64,000 bases of DNA from Serratia liquefaciens ATCC 27592. GTDB lineage: Bacteria; Pseudomonadota; Gammaproteobacteria; Enterobacterales; Enterobacteriaceae. This document shows, piece by piece, positions 8,728-17,126 of this stretch; position 1 is the stretch's first letter, and the number at the start of each line of letters is the position of its first letter. A program made the translations under genes and the position numbers. The stretch spans positions 3,286,001 to 3,350,000 of the forward strand of contig NC_021741.1 in the NCBI RefSeq assembly GCF_000422085.1, given 5' to 3'. The notes beneath the pieces are model-generated. The model saw only the letters and a list, made by a program, of their open reading frames with translations, was not told where the DNA came from and did not search any database.

Positions 8728-9483
8728 ATGCAAACAGATAAATCAAATACCGCCAGCGATGCTTCATCGACCGTGATTACCGGCCTGATTGCGGTCGTGG
8801 GCAGTGACGGTACGGGGAAATCCACGCTTACCGCCGATTTGGTCAAAAACCTGCAAAAATACCGGACAACGGAACGGCGTTATTTAGGGCTGATCTCCGG
8901 TGAAGATGGCGACAAAATTAAGCGCCTGCCGGTTATTGGTGTCTGGCTTGAACGCCGCCTGGCCGCGAAGTCCGACAAGACTCAGCGCATGAGCAATAAA
9001 CCGCCGGCACTCTGGGCAGCCCTGATTATGTATGGTTTTTCAGTGTGGCGTGCGGCTAATTTACGCAAAGTACAGCGTCTGGCAGAGAGCGGCGTGCTGG
9101 TGATTAGCGACCGTTTTCCGCAGGCCGAGATTTCCGGTTTTTATTATGACGGGCCGGGCATTGGCGTAGAGCGGGCAAAAGGCTGGTTAATGACTCGCTT
9201 AGCCGCACGCGAAAAACGTTTATATCAATCAATGGCCTTATGCCGCCCCGAACTTATCATTCGCCTCGATATTGATGTCGATACCGCCTTTTCACGTAAG
9301 CCCGATCACAGCTACGAAGAACTGAAGGACAAAATCTCTGCCATGGTTCGGCTGCAATATAATGGTTCCAGAATTATAGAGTTGGATGCTAAAGCGCCTT
9401 ACGATGAAGTACTGGAAAAAGCGCTGAATGCAATATCCTCCGTCGCAATGATCCCTTCGCGTCCCCAGGCTTCTCTCGGATAG
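8728..9483 (+). CDS. P-loop kinase of thymidylate-kinase fold, paralogue 3 of 3
   Basis: 251 residues. Walker A GSDGTGKST is at 25-33, preceded by a hydrophilic 17-residue lead absent from paralogue 1. YLGLISGEDGDKI, LPVIG and AAKSDK follow as in paralogue 2, then DRFPQAE and SRKPDH. Having three diverged copies kept in one locus argues for three different phosphoacceptors, or a stepwise phosphorylation, rather than redundancy. No good ribosome-binding site is visible, so translation may depend on the gene upstream. Confidence 0.7.
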   Translation: MQTDKSNTASDASSTVITGLIAVVGSDGTGKSTLTADLVKNLQKYRTTERRYLGLISGEDGDKIKRLPVIGVWLERRLAAKSDKTQRMSNKPPALWAALIMYGFSVWRAANLRKVQRLAESGVLVISDRFPQAEISGFYYDGPGIGVERAKGWLMTRLAAREKRLYQSMALCRPELIIRLDIDVDTAFSRKPDHSYEELKDKISAMVRLQYNGSRIIELDAKAPYDEVLEKALNAISSVAMIPSRPQASLG

Positions 9484-9913
9484 CGAATTCATTCATCTAC
9501 AGACATGTCGATAATATCGTTCACTATTAAGATTCAGGGGTAAACAACGCTAATGTTTATTACCAAAAAATCAGGAAAACGCACTTTTTGATCATGTTTT
9601 AAAATGAATGCCAGTACCGGAAGGATGACTAAACAGCATTGAATGGTAAAATTTTATCAGCCTGGAAAAGTATTATCGGAGAGATTTTCATGATTATATT
9701 TCAGGTGTGAAAGTTTTACCCGAGCCTACCGCTCGCAATGTAAAATAGGGATTGAGCCGCTATCAATCCTGGTGAGAGTGTCGCCAAGCAAAACGGGCGA
9801 TTCTTTACTTTTCACTCCATGAACGGATACATATCTCTGAGTTTCGTCGTACCGGATATGTATGCAAGGCCAGCTTATGTCCGCTGAGCTATTGATAACC
9901 TGAAGTGGTCAGT
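9484..9913. other. Intergenic region before the flippase operon
   Basis: About 430 bp of AT-rich DNA with no ORF that I would support. It probably carries the end of the kinase transcript and the promoter for the flippase to lptG genes. No inverted repeat with a T-run stood out. Confidence 0.4.
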
Positions 9914-11266
9914 ATGGCTGGTTTTACCATGAAGCATTGGTTTTCCGATGGCGCTTTTCGTTCCATCTTACGTAACGCCGCTTATTTAGGTTCCGGCAGT
10001 GTAGCCAGCGCCCTGCTCGGGCTGCTTGCGCTTTCTTGCGCCGGCAAAGGCATGTCGCCTGAAATGTTTGGTGTTCTGGTTGTTATTCAAGCCTATACCA
10101 AAGCAGTCAGCGACTTTATCAAGTTTCAGACGTGGCAATTCGTTGTCCAATTTGGGACTCCGGCGCTGGAACGCCAAAACATTCAACGCTTTCGTGACGT
10201 CATTTCATTTTCGTTCGGTCTGGATATTGCCAGCGGCACCATTGCGGTACTGGGCGGCATGTTGCTGCTCCCTTTCCTTTCGCACGCCTTAGGGTTGGAT
10301 ACGGAAAGTTTCTGGCTCGCGATCCTTTACTGCACCTTAATTCCGTCGATGACGTCGTCCACCCCTACGGGAATTTTACGCGCGTTTGATCGCTTCGACC
10401 TGATTGCCGTTCAGCAGGCCATCAAGCCCTTCCTGCAGGCCGTCGGCAGCGTGCTGTCCTATTATTTTGATTGGGGATTTCCAGGGTTCATCGTCACATG
10501 GTATGCCTCCAACTTGATCGGCGGCACGCTATTTTGGTGGTTCGCCGCGCGTGAACTGCACCGCAGAGATATCCATAACGCATTGAAACCACGCCTATTC
10601 AAAACCGCACGTCGTATCGAAGGCGCCTGGAATTTCGTCTGGACCACCAATTTTGCCCATACTATTTGGGCTACCCGTAACTCGTGCAGCACGGTGTTAG
10701 TCGGCGTCGTTTTGGGGCCGGCAGCCGCCGGGCTGTTCAAAATCGCGATGACCTTCTTTGACGCCACGGGGACCCCAGCCAAGCTGCTGGAAAAAAGCTT
10801 CTACCCTGAGATCATGCGTCTGGATCCCCGAACCAGCAAACCCTGGATGCTGGGCCTCAGATCGGCGTTGTTGGCTGGAGGCATAGGTCTCGCCGTGGCG
10901 CTGCTGGTCATCGTCGTAGGTAAGCCATTAATTTCCTTTGTGTTCGGCCAGCAGTATTTGCAAGCCTATGATTTAATCCAAATCATGCTGGGCGCCATTA
11001 TCGTTTCCATGCTGGGCTTCCCGCAGGAATCCTTATTGTTCATGGCGGGCAAACAGCGGGCCTTCTTGATTGTGCAGACTTTTTCTGCGGTCGCCTATAT
11101 AGCGCTGCTGGTGGGCATGTCTCATCTGTTTGGTGTGCAGGGTGCGGCCTTCGCTTATCTGGCAGGCCAATGTTTGGACGTTTTATTGACGCTCATACCG
11201 ACGATAGGCGCTTACCGTAATCGCTATTTACTGGGATTCAATGTATCCAGAGAGAGTAATCAATGA
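9914..11266 (+). CDS. Polysaccharide-type flippase (Wzx/MVF-like membrane protein)
   Basis: About 450 residues, almost wholly hydrophobic segments with short charged loops, consistent with 12-14 membrane helices and with oligosaccharide/lipid flippases of the MOP superfamily. A pattern such as GSGSVASALLGLLALSCAGKGMSPEMFGVLVVIQ at the start is typical of Wzx proteins: first helix, loop, then the ..FG.....Q motif. The ATG at 9914 sits after GAAGTGG; a GTG at 9905 is in frame. Members flip lipid-linked sugars across the inner membrane. No glycosyltransferase is nearby, so I infer that it may flip a modified sphingolipid. It overlaps the next gene by 4 bp. Confidence 0.75.
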   Translation: MAGFTMKHWFSDGAFRSILRNAAYLGSGSVASALLGLLALSCAGKGMSPEMFGVLVVIQAYTKAVSDFIKFQTWQFVVQFGTPALERQNIQRFRDVISFSFGLDIASGTIAVLGGMLLLPFLSHALGLDTESFWLAILYCTLIPSMTSSTPTGILRAFDRFDLIAVQQAIKPFLQAVGSVLSYYFDWGFPGFIVTWYASNLIGGTLFWWFAARELHRRDIHNALKPRLFKTARRIEGAWNFVWTTNFAHTIWATRNSCSTVLVGVVLGPAAAGLFKIAMTFFDATGTPAKLLEKSFYPEIMRLDPRTSKPWMLGLRSALLAGGIGLAVALLVIVVGKPLISFVFGQQYLQAYDLIQIMLGAIIVSMLGFPQESLLFMAGKQRAFLIVQTFSAVAYIALLVGMSHLFGVQGAAFAYLAGQCLDVLLTLIPTIGAYRNRYLLGFNVSRESNQ

Positions 11267-12099
11267 TGAATAGCAGCAACGGGAAAAAATTCTCTGCTGA
11301 AACTACGCAGTTACTGTTTATTGCCGTAGAGACGGATGACATTGTTGATGCAAATATCAGTTTGCCACAACATATTGATTTGCAATGTTCCTATGAGAGC
11401 ATTCAGGATAATTACGCCCTGTGCCTGCAATTTTGGGAGGACGGTTTCACCCGACGAGAACTCCTGGGCTTAGTAAATGATTTTCTTAAGGATTCAGACT
11501 TACCCGCTGCGACGCGCATGCGCTACAAATACATTCGTGCGCGCTATAAACATTTACGCTTTGCCCAGCGTCTTTACAGCAAAAAGCACAGTGCCAGCCG
11601 CCTTTTTCACACCACCACCGTGGTGCTCGGCCATTTTCAGGACGCGTTTCGCAATGGCAACCAACAGAACCTGAAATTCTACGGCAATCTTCTTCGGCTG
11701 CTGCTCAGCAGGCCGGTCTGGTCGCTGGTGAATTATGCTTTGCGGCATATTCAGTTAGAAACCGAGAGTGACTTTATTGCCTACCGGCAGGAACAAATGC
11801 GCGCGCTCCAGGAGCTCATTGTCAACCCAGAGCTCACGGGAAAGCAGTTCCACGACGTGCGGAAAATCGTCAGCCAGCAAGTCTCTTTTTATGACACGCT
11901 GAGGTCGATAGATCCAGGTAACCGCGAGGCTCTGCAGATCTCCAGATTCCTGGCCGCGATTAACGGGCTAATGGGAGATCGCCACGATGTGATGGTGGCG
12001 GACAAGCTGGCGGGGGGGAAATCCTATGACGAACCCACAATGCTGGATGTCGATATCCGCCAACGCCTGGAGTTACTTCTCGAGCGCTATCCTATGTAA
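11263..12099 (+). CDS. Unrecognised soluble protein coupled to the flippase
   Basis: 278 residues, no signal peptide or membrane helix, rich in Leu, Arg and Gln and probably mostly helical. I do not recognise a family with confidence. The C-terminal part (FHDVRKIVSQQVSFYDTLR, then LAAINGLMGDRHDVMVAD) recalls the HxxRK...LG..HD pattern of CHAD domains, which bind polyphosphate or act with phosphorylated partners, but the resemblance is by eye only. The start codon overlaps the flippase stop (ATGA), so the two products are made together, suggesting a cytoplasmic partner of the flippase or of the kinases. Confidence 0.6.
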   Translation: MMNSSNGKKFSAETTQLLFIAVETDDIVDANISLPQHIDLQCSYESIQDNYALCLQFWEDGFTRRELLGLVNDFLKDSDLPAATRMRYKYIRARYKHLRFAQRLYSKKHSASRLFHTTTVVLGHFQDAFRNGNQQNLKFYGNLLRLLLSRPVWSLVNYALRHIQLETESDFIAYRQEQMRALQELIVNPELTGKQFHDVRKIVSQQVSFYDTLRSIDPGNREALQISRFLAAINGLMGDRHDVMVADKLAGGKSYDEPTMLDVDIRQRLELLLERYPM

Positions 12100-12163
12100 C
12101 TGTTACTGGGGGGGGAATTACCGCTCCCCCAGCCGCAGCCATTGATAAATTAGGGTTATTTTC

Positions 12164-12730
12164 ATGATGCTACGCAGGTTACTGCCCTTGTCACTGCTGC
12201 TGTTGCCGCTGATGGCATCCGCGCATAATTTTGTTCAGGGTAAGCCTGTCGTACCGGTTGTCATCGCCGATCGGGGTGAGTTGCTGCTTGAAAATGACAC
12301 TTTCAGCTATAAGAAATGGGACAGTGCAGAATTGGCAGGCAAAGTGCGGGTGATCCAGTGCATCGCCGGCCGCACCTCGGCCAAAAAGAAGAACTCGATG
12401 CTGATTACCGCCGTCAAAGAGGCGAACTTTCCAAACGACCGTTTTCAGCCCACCACCATCGTCAATACTGACGATGCGATCCCCGGTACCGGTTTTTTCG
12501 TCCGCGGCAAAATTGAGAAAAACAAAAGGCATTATCCCTGGGCGCAATTTATCGTCGATAGCGATGGGCTGGTACGTCAAGCCTGGCATCTGCCAGAAGA
12601 GAGCTCAACCATTTTGGTGCTGGATAAACAAGGCCGCGTCCAATGGGCAAAAGACGGTGCTCTGACCCCTGATGAGGTTAACCAGGTCATCGCCCTGCTG
12701 CAAAAGCTGATTAACCATGATCAATCATGA
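12164..12730 (+). CDS. YtfJ-family periplasmic protein (paralogue)
   Basis: 188 residues with a signal peptide (MMLRRLLPLSLLLLPLMASA, cleavage before HN). It is recognisably close to E. coli YtfJ over its whole length: VIADRGELLLENDTFSYKKW, then IAGRTSAK, TTIVNTDDAIPGTGFFVR and VQWAKDGALTPDEV. The family has a thioredoxin-like fold without the active-site cysteine pair and its function is unknown. Finding it between a flippase module and an LptF/LptG pair is unusual, since ytfJ normally stands alone. I infer a periplasmic accessory in lipid export. Confidence 0.85.
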   Translation: MMLRRLLPLSLLLLPLMASAHNFVQGKPVVPVVIADRGELLLENDTFSYKKWDSAELAGKVRVIQCIAGRTSAKKKNSMLITAVKEANFPNDRFQPTTIVNTDDAIPGTGFFVRGKIEKNKRHYPWAQFIVDSDGLVRQAWHLPEESSTILVLDKQGRVQWAKDGALTPDEVNQVIALLQKLINHDQS

Positions 12731-12800
12731 TGAAACACGGGCTGAAAGCCGGTCTTCTTCCGCAAAACATGCGTTTGATAATAAGGGACGTCTATAACTT

Positions 12801-13871
12801 ATGGTGTTGATTGAGCGCTATATCATGGTTGAAATCCGCCGATTGGTGATGATCATCGTGGGTTTTCTGATTTTCATGTTTGCCAGTTATTCGGCCCAGC
12901 GCTATCTCACCGAGGCCGCCAACGGCACACTAGCGCTGCACATCGTATTCGACGTTGTCTGCTATAAAATATTGATTGCCCTGGAGATGCTGCTGCCGGT
13001 AGGCCTCTATGTTTCCGTCGCGGTGGCGCTGGGGCAGCTCTACAGCGATTCCGAAATCACCGCCATTCACGCCTCAGGCGCCAGCCCGTGGCGGCTGTAC
13101 AAAGCGGTGTTGGTACTCGCCATTCCGCTGGCCCTGTTTGTTACCCTGCTGTCCCTGTATGGCAGACCCTGGGCGTATGGCAACATTTATCAGTTGGAAC
13201 GCCAGTCGCAATCGGTGCTGGATGTCAGCCATCTGCAGGCGAACAAGTTTAACGTTAATGGCAGCGGCCGAATGATCATGGCCTCACGCATTGACCCGGC
13301 CTCAAATCACCTGACGGATGCATTGATTTATTCACGTTCGGCCAATAATACCAGCCTCTATCGGGCTCATTCCGTCGAGGTCATAGATCCTTCGCCTTCA
13401 AGCCCCTCCGTGATACTGAAAACGGGCACGGCCTATGTGCTGGAGCGCAAAGGTACCGACGACAACATGCAGAATTACAATAACTTCAAGATATCACTGA
13501 AGCCCTTTATCGAAAGCCTGGAAGTGAAGCGTAAATCAGCCTCGCTGGGGGAACTGTCGCGCTCATCGGATCCCGCGGACCGGGCTGAATTACAATGGCG
13601 AGAAAGCCGCGGCGTCACCACTCTGTTGATGGTGTTATTGGCTATCCCCTTTAGCCGCATCAAACCCCGTCAGGGGCGTTATGCCACCTTGCTGCCCCTG
13701 ACCGTGCTGTTTACCGCCATTTTTTATGGCGGGAATATCTGTCGGACATTGGTCGCTAACGGGACCCTCCCCACCACGCCGGGCGTCTGGCTGGTGCCGA
13801 TACTCATGCTGGCTGGGATGCTGATCCTGATTGCGCGCGATTTTTCCCTGCTGCGGAAGCCCTTGCGATGA
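12801..13871 (+). CDS. LptF-type permease (YjgP/YjgQ family), second copy
   Basis: 356 residues. Three N-terminal membrane helices (about 12-37, 52-80 and 97-120), a periplasmic beta-rich domain (about 125-260) and three C-terminal helices make up the LptF/LptG layout. Motifs LPVGLYVSVAVALGQLY, EITAIHASGASPWRLYK and LLAIPFSR are typical of LptF. In enterobacteria lptFG lie beside pepA and are essential for LPS export with LptB2. This pair has other neighbours and is probably an additional set. No LptB, LptC or LptA homologue is here, so it would have to borrow the ATPase. Substrate inferred: the product of the ceramide and kinase genes. Confidence 0.8.
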   Translation: MVLIERYIMVEIRRLVMIIVGFLIFMFASYSAQRYLTEAANGTLALHIVFDVVCYKILIALEMLLPVGLYVSVAVALGQLYSDSEITAIHASGASPWRLYKAVLVLAIPLALFVTLLSLYGRPWAYGNIYQLERQSQSVLDVSHLQANKFNVNGSGRMIMASRIDPASNHLTDALIYSRSANNTSLYRAHSVEVIDPSPSSPSVILKTGTAYVLERKGTDDNMQNYNNFKISLKPFIESLEVKRKSASLGELSRSSDPADRAELQWRESRGVTTLLMVLLAIPFSRIKPRQGRYATLLPLTVLFTAIFYGGNICRTLVANGTLPTTPGVWLVPILMLAGMLILIARDFSLLRKPLR

Positions 13872-14947
13872 ACATCTTCAGCCGTTATTTGATCCGTAAT
13901 CTTTTTATCGGCTTTGCCGCCGCGGCCGGATTGTTAATCCCGTTGTTTACCACCTTTAATCTGATCAATGAACTCGAGGACGTCACCCCTAACGGCTACC
14001 ATTGGAACCAGGCATTACTGGTAGTGTTGATGACATTGCCCCGAAGCCTGGTGGATCTGGGGCCCTTTATCGCGCTGCTTGGCGGCATCATCGGGCTGGG
14101 CCAAATGTCGAAAAGCCTGGAATTAACGGCAATCCGCACCGCCGGTTTTTCAATTTTCCGCATTGCTCTGGTAACGCTCTACGCCGGCCTGTTTATCAAC
14201 CTGTCGTTAGGCGCACTCGATGAATGGGTCGCTTCCCCTCTGCAACAACGCGCATTGCAGCTTAAAGACGGCGCCCTGGCAAAAACCGGCAATGCCACGG
14301 ATGCGGGTAACGCCCTGTGGGCCCGAAAGGGCAATGAATTTGTTACCGTGAAATCTCTGGACGAGCATAGCCAACCCGTCGGGATTGAGATATTCCGCTA
14401 CCAAGACGACCTCACGCTGGAGTCCTATGTGTATGCGGAGACGGCCACCACGGCCGATAACGGACTGTGGACGCTGCATAAAGTTATGCAGAAAAAATGG
14501 GACAACAAAAAAGAGAGCGTACAAACCCAGGATACTTTGCTCTGGCAATCCCTTTTTGCCGGAATGAACCTCAAAGGGCTGACCTTGCCTGCCGACAGCT
14601 TCTCCATCAAACAGCTGAAGCAGTACATCACCTACCTGCAAAGTTCGCAGCAACCCAGCACCGAGTACCGGATCGCGTTATGGCAAAAATTGGGCCGCCC
14701 TCTGTTGGTCTTGGCGATGATTTTATTGGCCATCCCCTTCACCTTCAGTATTCCTCGTGCCCCCGGGCTAGGCAGCCGTTTAGCCGTAGGGGTGATCGTG
14801 GGGTTGCTGACCTACATTATTTACCAGATTATCCTCAACCTCGGGCTGTTGTTTTCGCTCAATGTCCCACTCACGACGCTGGCCCCACCGCTGTTGCTGC
14901 TGCTGATAGCTTTAGCCTTGGTTTACCGCTTCGATAAACAACACTAG
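13868..14947 (+). CDS. LptG-type permease (YjgP/YjgQ family), second copy
   Basis: 359 residues with the same architecture as the gene before it: helices at about 10-35, 50-75 and 95-120, a periplasmic domain, then three helices from about 270. LPRSLVDLGPFIALLGGIIGLGQ and SLELTAIRTAGFS are the LptG versions of the coupling region that contacts the ATPase. It overlaps lptF-like by 4 bp, and the two should form a heterodimer. The transcript ends at a 10-bp hairpin just downstream. Confidence 0.8.
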   Translation: MNIFSRYLIRNLFIGFAAAAGLLIPLFTTFNLINELEDVTPNGYHWNQALLVVLMTLPRSLVDLGPFIALLGGIIGLGQMSKSLELTAIRTAGFSIFRIALVTLYAGLFINLSLGALDEWVASPLQQRALQLKDGALAKTGNATDAGNALWARKGNEFVTVKSLDEHSQPVGIEIFRYQDDLTLESYVYAETATTADNGLWTLHKVMQKKWDNKKESVQTQDTLLWQSLFAGMNLKGLTLPADSFSIKQLKQYITYLQSSQQPSTEYRIALWQKLGRPLLVLAMILLAIPFTFSIPRAPGLGSRLAVGVIVGLLTYIIYQIILNLGLLFSLNVPLTTLAPPLLLLLIALALVYRFDKQH

Positions 14948-14949
14948 GG

Positions 14950-14988
14950 CCTGTCCCTCAGTACACCCTGAAGGTGGCGAGGGACAGG
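14950..14988. terminator. Hairpin between convergent lptG-like and mipA-like genes
   Basis: Perfect 10-bp arms CCTGTCCCTC and GAGGGACAGG around a 19-base loop, directly after the lptG-like stop. No T-run follows. It probably serves both converging transcripts. Confidence 0.45.
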
Positions 14989-15006
14989 ATTCAACCAGCG
15001 ACAGAA

Positions 15007-15876
15007 TCAGAATTGATACAGGGCATTCAGGTAAAAGCCTGCGCCGACGCTGTTATCGGTCAACGGGCTGCGGCGTGCCCCTGCGGTCAGGGCATAGAGC
15101 TTCATCCCGCCCTGCAACGCCAGGTGAGGCTGCAGTTGCCAGGTCAGACCGGTTTTGAGCGTCACATCCCGCATGCCCCCACCGGTGTGATACTCACGAA
15201 AATCGGTACGTGCCGCCTGTTCGCCTGTCACCCCGAAGTGAGCCATCATGTCGTCCTTATCACCCCAGGTGCCGTATAGCGCGGAGTCCAGCGTCAGCGC
15301 AGAAGACAGCGGCAATGCGCTGGAGGCCCCCGCTTCAAGATACGCCGTGTGCCCCAGATCCTCGCCACCGTATTCACGGCTGCGGGTCGCTTGCCAGCCG
15401 CGAACAAACAGTCGGCTGGCGGAGAGCCCCCAGTAGGCTTCCGCCCCCACCATCGCTGAGTTGTCCAGATCCCCCATCCCCTTCAGGTAGCTGTTGTGGC
15501 CCCCCAGGGTACGGATTTTTTCCTTGCGGCCAGGATCATAACCCACCAACAGTGCTACGCCGAACGTCGACAGGTTCGGCAGATCCCACCGCAGTCCTTC
15601 AGGAAATGCAGCCGTAAACGTGCCCCAGTTCTCCGTCGGCATCACGGCTTTCGCCACCAGTGAAGGGAAAACCGCGTAACGCGAGGAGCCTTCATACAGC
15701 GGGCTGACCACCACCCCGGCCCCCAACGCAAAGGTAGGGATCGCCTCGCTTGCAGCCGAATGTGGCGCAACAGAGGTACTGACCGCCTGCTCCACCGGCG
15801 CAGCTGCCTTTGCACACAGCGGTAGCGCAGCCATCAACCAAAAAGCATGGACCCGCTTTCTTTTGCTAATTGCCAT
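15007..15876 (-). CDS. MipA/OmpV-family outer membrane protein
   Basis: 289 residues with a signal peptide (KRKRVHAFWLMAALPLCAKA) and an alternating hydrophobic pattern ending in Phe (ALYQF), as in beta-barrels. The segment GAGVVVSPLYEGSSRYAVFPSLVA is the family hallmark. MipA was described as a scaffold linking murein polymerases and hydrolases in E. coli, while OmpV proteins are porin-like; the sequence does not distinguish these. It is transcribed alone from a 436-bp upstream gap. Confidence 0.85.
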   Translation of the reverse strand: MAISKRKRVHAFWLMAALPLCAKAAAPVEQAVSTSVAPHSAASEAIPTFALGAGVVVSPLYEGSSRYAVFPSLVAKAVMPTENWGTFTAAFPEGLRWDLPNLSTFGVALLVGYDPGRKEKIRTLGGHNSYLKGMGDLDNSAMVGAEAYWGLSASRLFVRGWQATRSREYGGEDLGHTAYLEAGASSALPLSSALTLDSALYGTWGDKDDMMAHFGVTGEQAARTDFREYHTGGGMRDVTLKTGLTWQLQPHLALQGGMKLYALTAGARRSPLTDNSVGAGFYLNALYQF

Positions 15877-16312
15877 AATGTCATTCTTCCTTAAATACTC
15901 GTCTGTTTCGCGGTCTGGTCGCCCTCTATTCCGGCAAGCGAAAATAAGCGCCGGACACGCCTCATCCGGTTATTGTTTTAAAAGTGGAAAATTAAAATCC
16001 GAGTTTACCCAACCCCATTAATAATGGTTTTCACCTTGCTAGCAGTTTCTTAAATACCCCCACTTATTATCTACCTGTAAATAGAAGCCAGCCCAAAAGC
16101 CACTAAACATGTGAAAGTGGCTTGCAAAACAATTCAATGATAAAAAATCACTCAAGCTGTTAATTTAAAATCACAACGTAATTCACGCTGCCAGTGGCAC
16201 AGTGATATTATTTTTAAATTAAGGTTTTTTATTCCACTCTCTGAGCAGTATTAATTATTTTTGGCGGCACGCAGACTGACAAGCCTTTAGAGAGATCGTT
16301 ATATTTCCCCTG
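15877..16312. other. Intergenic region upstream of the mipA-like gene
   Basis: 436 bp, AT-rich on the left of the following gene. It contains the promoter of the mipA-like gene and the 3' end of the barrel-protein transcript. No ORF or clear hairpin with a T-run was found. Confidence 0.35.
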
Positions 16313-17113
16313 TTAAAATCTGCCGCTCACCCCCAATATTGGCCCCTGTTGCACCACGTCATACACGAAGCCGTCATGACGATAGTCGACCCCCATCGCC
16401 CGGTAACCGGCCACCGCAGAGAAACCCGACATAAATTCCCACCCCACCAATCCTGCCACATCCCAGTCCAATCGGGACTGCCCGCCCCCGGCCAATCCCC
16501 AGGCCGACAGCCAGACTGTCGGCGTCAGCGCATAGTGCCCGCGCAATCCCGCGACCGCATCTATCCAGGTCGCTCGATCGCTACCCGATATCCCGCCGGC
16601 ATCTCCCCCCTGGAAAGTTAACCGGGTGCTGCTGTACCAGACCCTGGCACCGCCCGCGGCATCAAGACGGCCACCGCCTTTTTCCAGCAGGGTATATCCC
16701 CCGCCCAGGAACCCTGACACCGTCCTGTTATCCACTTTCAGGCGATCTGCCGGCGCGCCATCGGGTAAATCGTTACGGGTCGTGGTATCGATGTACATCA
16801 AGTCCACCAGCAGGCTGTAACGCCCTTTACGCGCCTCCCCCATGCCCATCACCGCCACATCGAGATCGCGGGCGATGTCGGAGAAATCGGTTTTCATAAA
16901 CTGCGTTCCGGTCGACCGGTGGCCAATATCTCCCCGGATCCCTGCGGCCCATACATAGGGCGCGAATGTGAACTGCCATTCGTCCGCCGCCTGGTAGCCC
17001 GCAGATAACGGTTGAACCGCCTCCGCCGGGAAGCTGATAACGCCAAAAGCTAATAACGCAGCGGGCAGGAAGCGTCCGGCACACCTGTTTGATCGATTGT
17101 CACCGTTCATCAT
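16313..17113 (-). CDS. Probable outer membrane beta-barrel protein
   Basis: About 266 residues. An N-terminal signal region (RFLPAALLAFGVISFPAEA) is followed by alternating aromatic and hydrophobic strands and a C-terminal Phe (GPILGVSGRF), the outer membrane insertion signature. FTFAPYVWAAGIRGDIG resembles the first strand of a family of about 250-residue uncharacterised barrels. The start is chosen at 17113 because GAGAGG then lies about nine bases upstream; ATGs at 17119 and 17110 are also in frame. The gap to the phosphatase gene upstream is only 13 bp, so the two form an operon. The function is unknown. Confidence 0.7.
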   Translation of the reverse strand: MMNGDNRSNRCAGRFLPAALLAFGVISFPAEAVQPLSAGYQAADEWQFTFAPYVWAAGIRGDIGHRSTGTQFMKTDFSDIARDLDVAVMGMGEARKGRYSLLVDLMYIDTTTRNDLPDGAPADRLKVDNRTVSGFLGGGYTLLEKGGGRLDAAGGARVWYSSTRLTFQGGDAGGISGSDRATWIDAVAGLRGHYALTPTVWLSAWGLAGGGQSRLDWDVAGLVGWEFMSGFSAVAGYRAMGVDYRHDGFVYDVVQQGPILGVSGRF

Positions 17114-17126
17114 GACCATGGCCCTC

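Noticed and set aside
6882..9483. Housekeeping thymidylate kinase (tmk)
   Set aside because: Three copies, longer than tmk, with a different shared motif set and no holB neighbour; only the fold is shared.
12801..14947. The essential chromosomal lptFG operon
   Set aside because: pepA and other usual neighbours are absent, and ytfJ-like and flippase genes precede it; treated as an additional pair.
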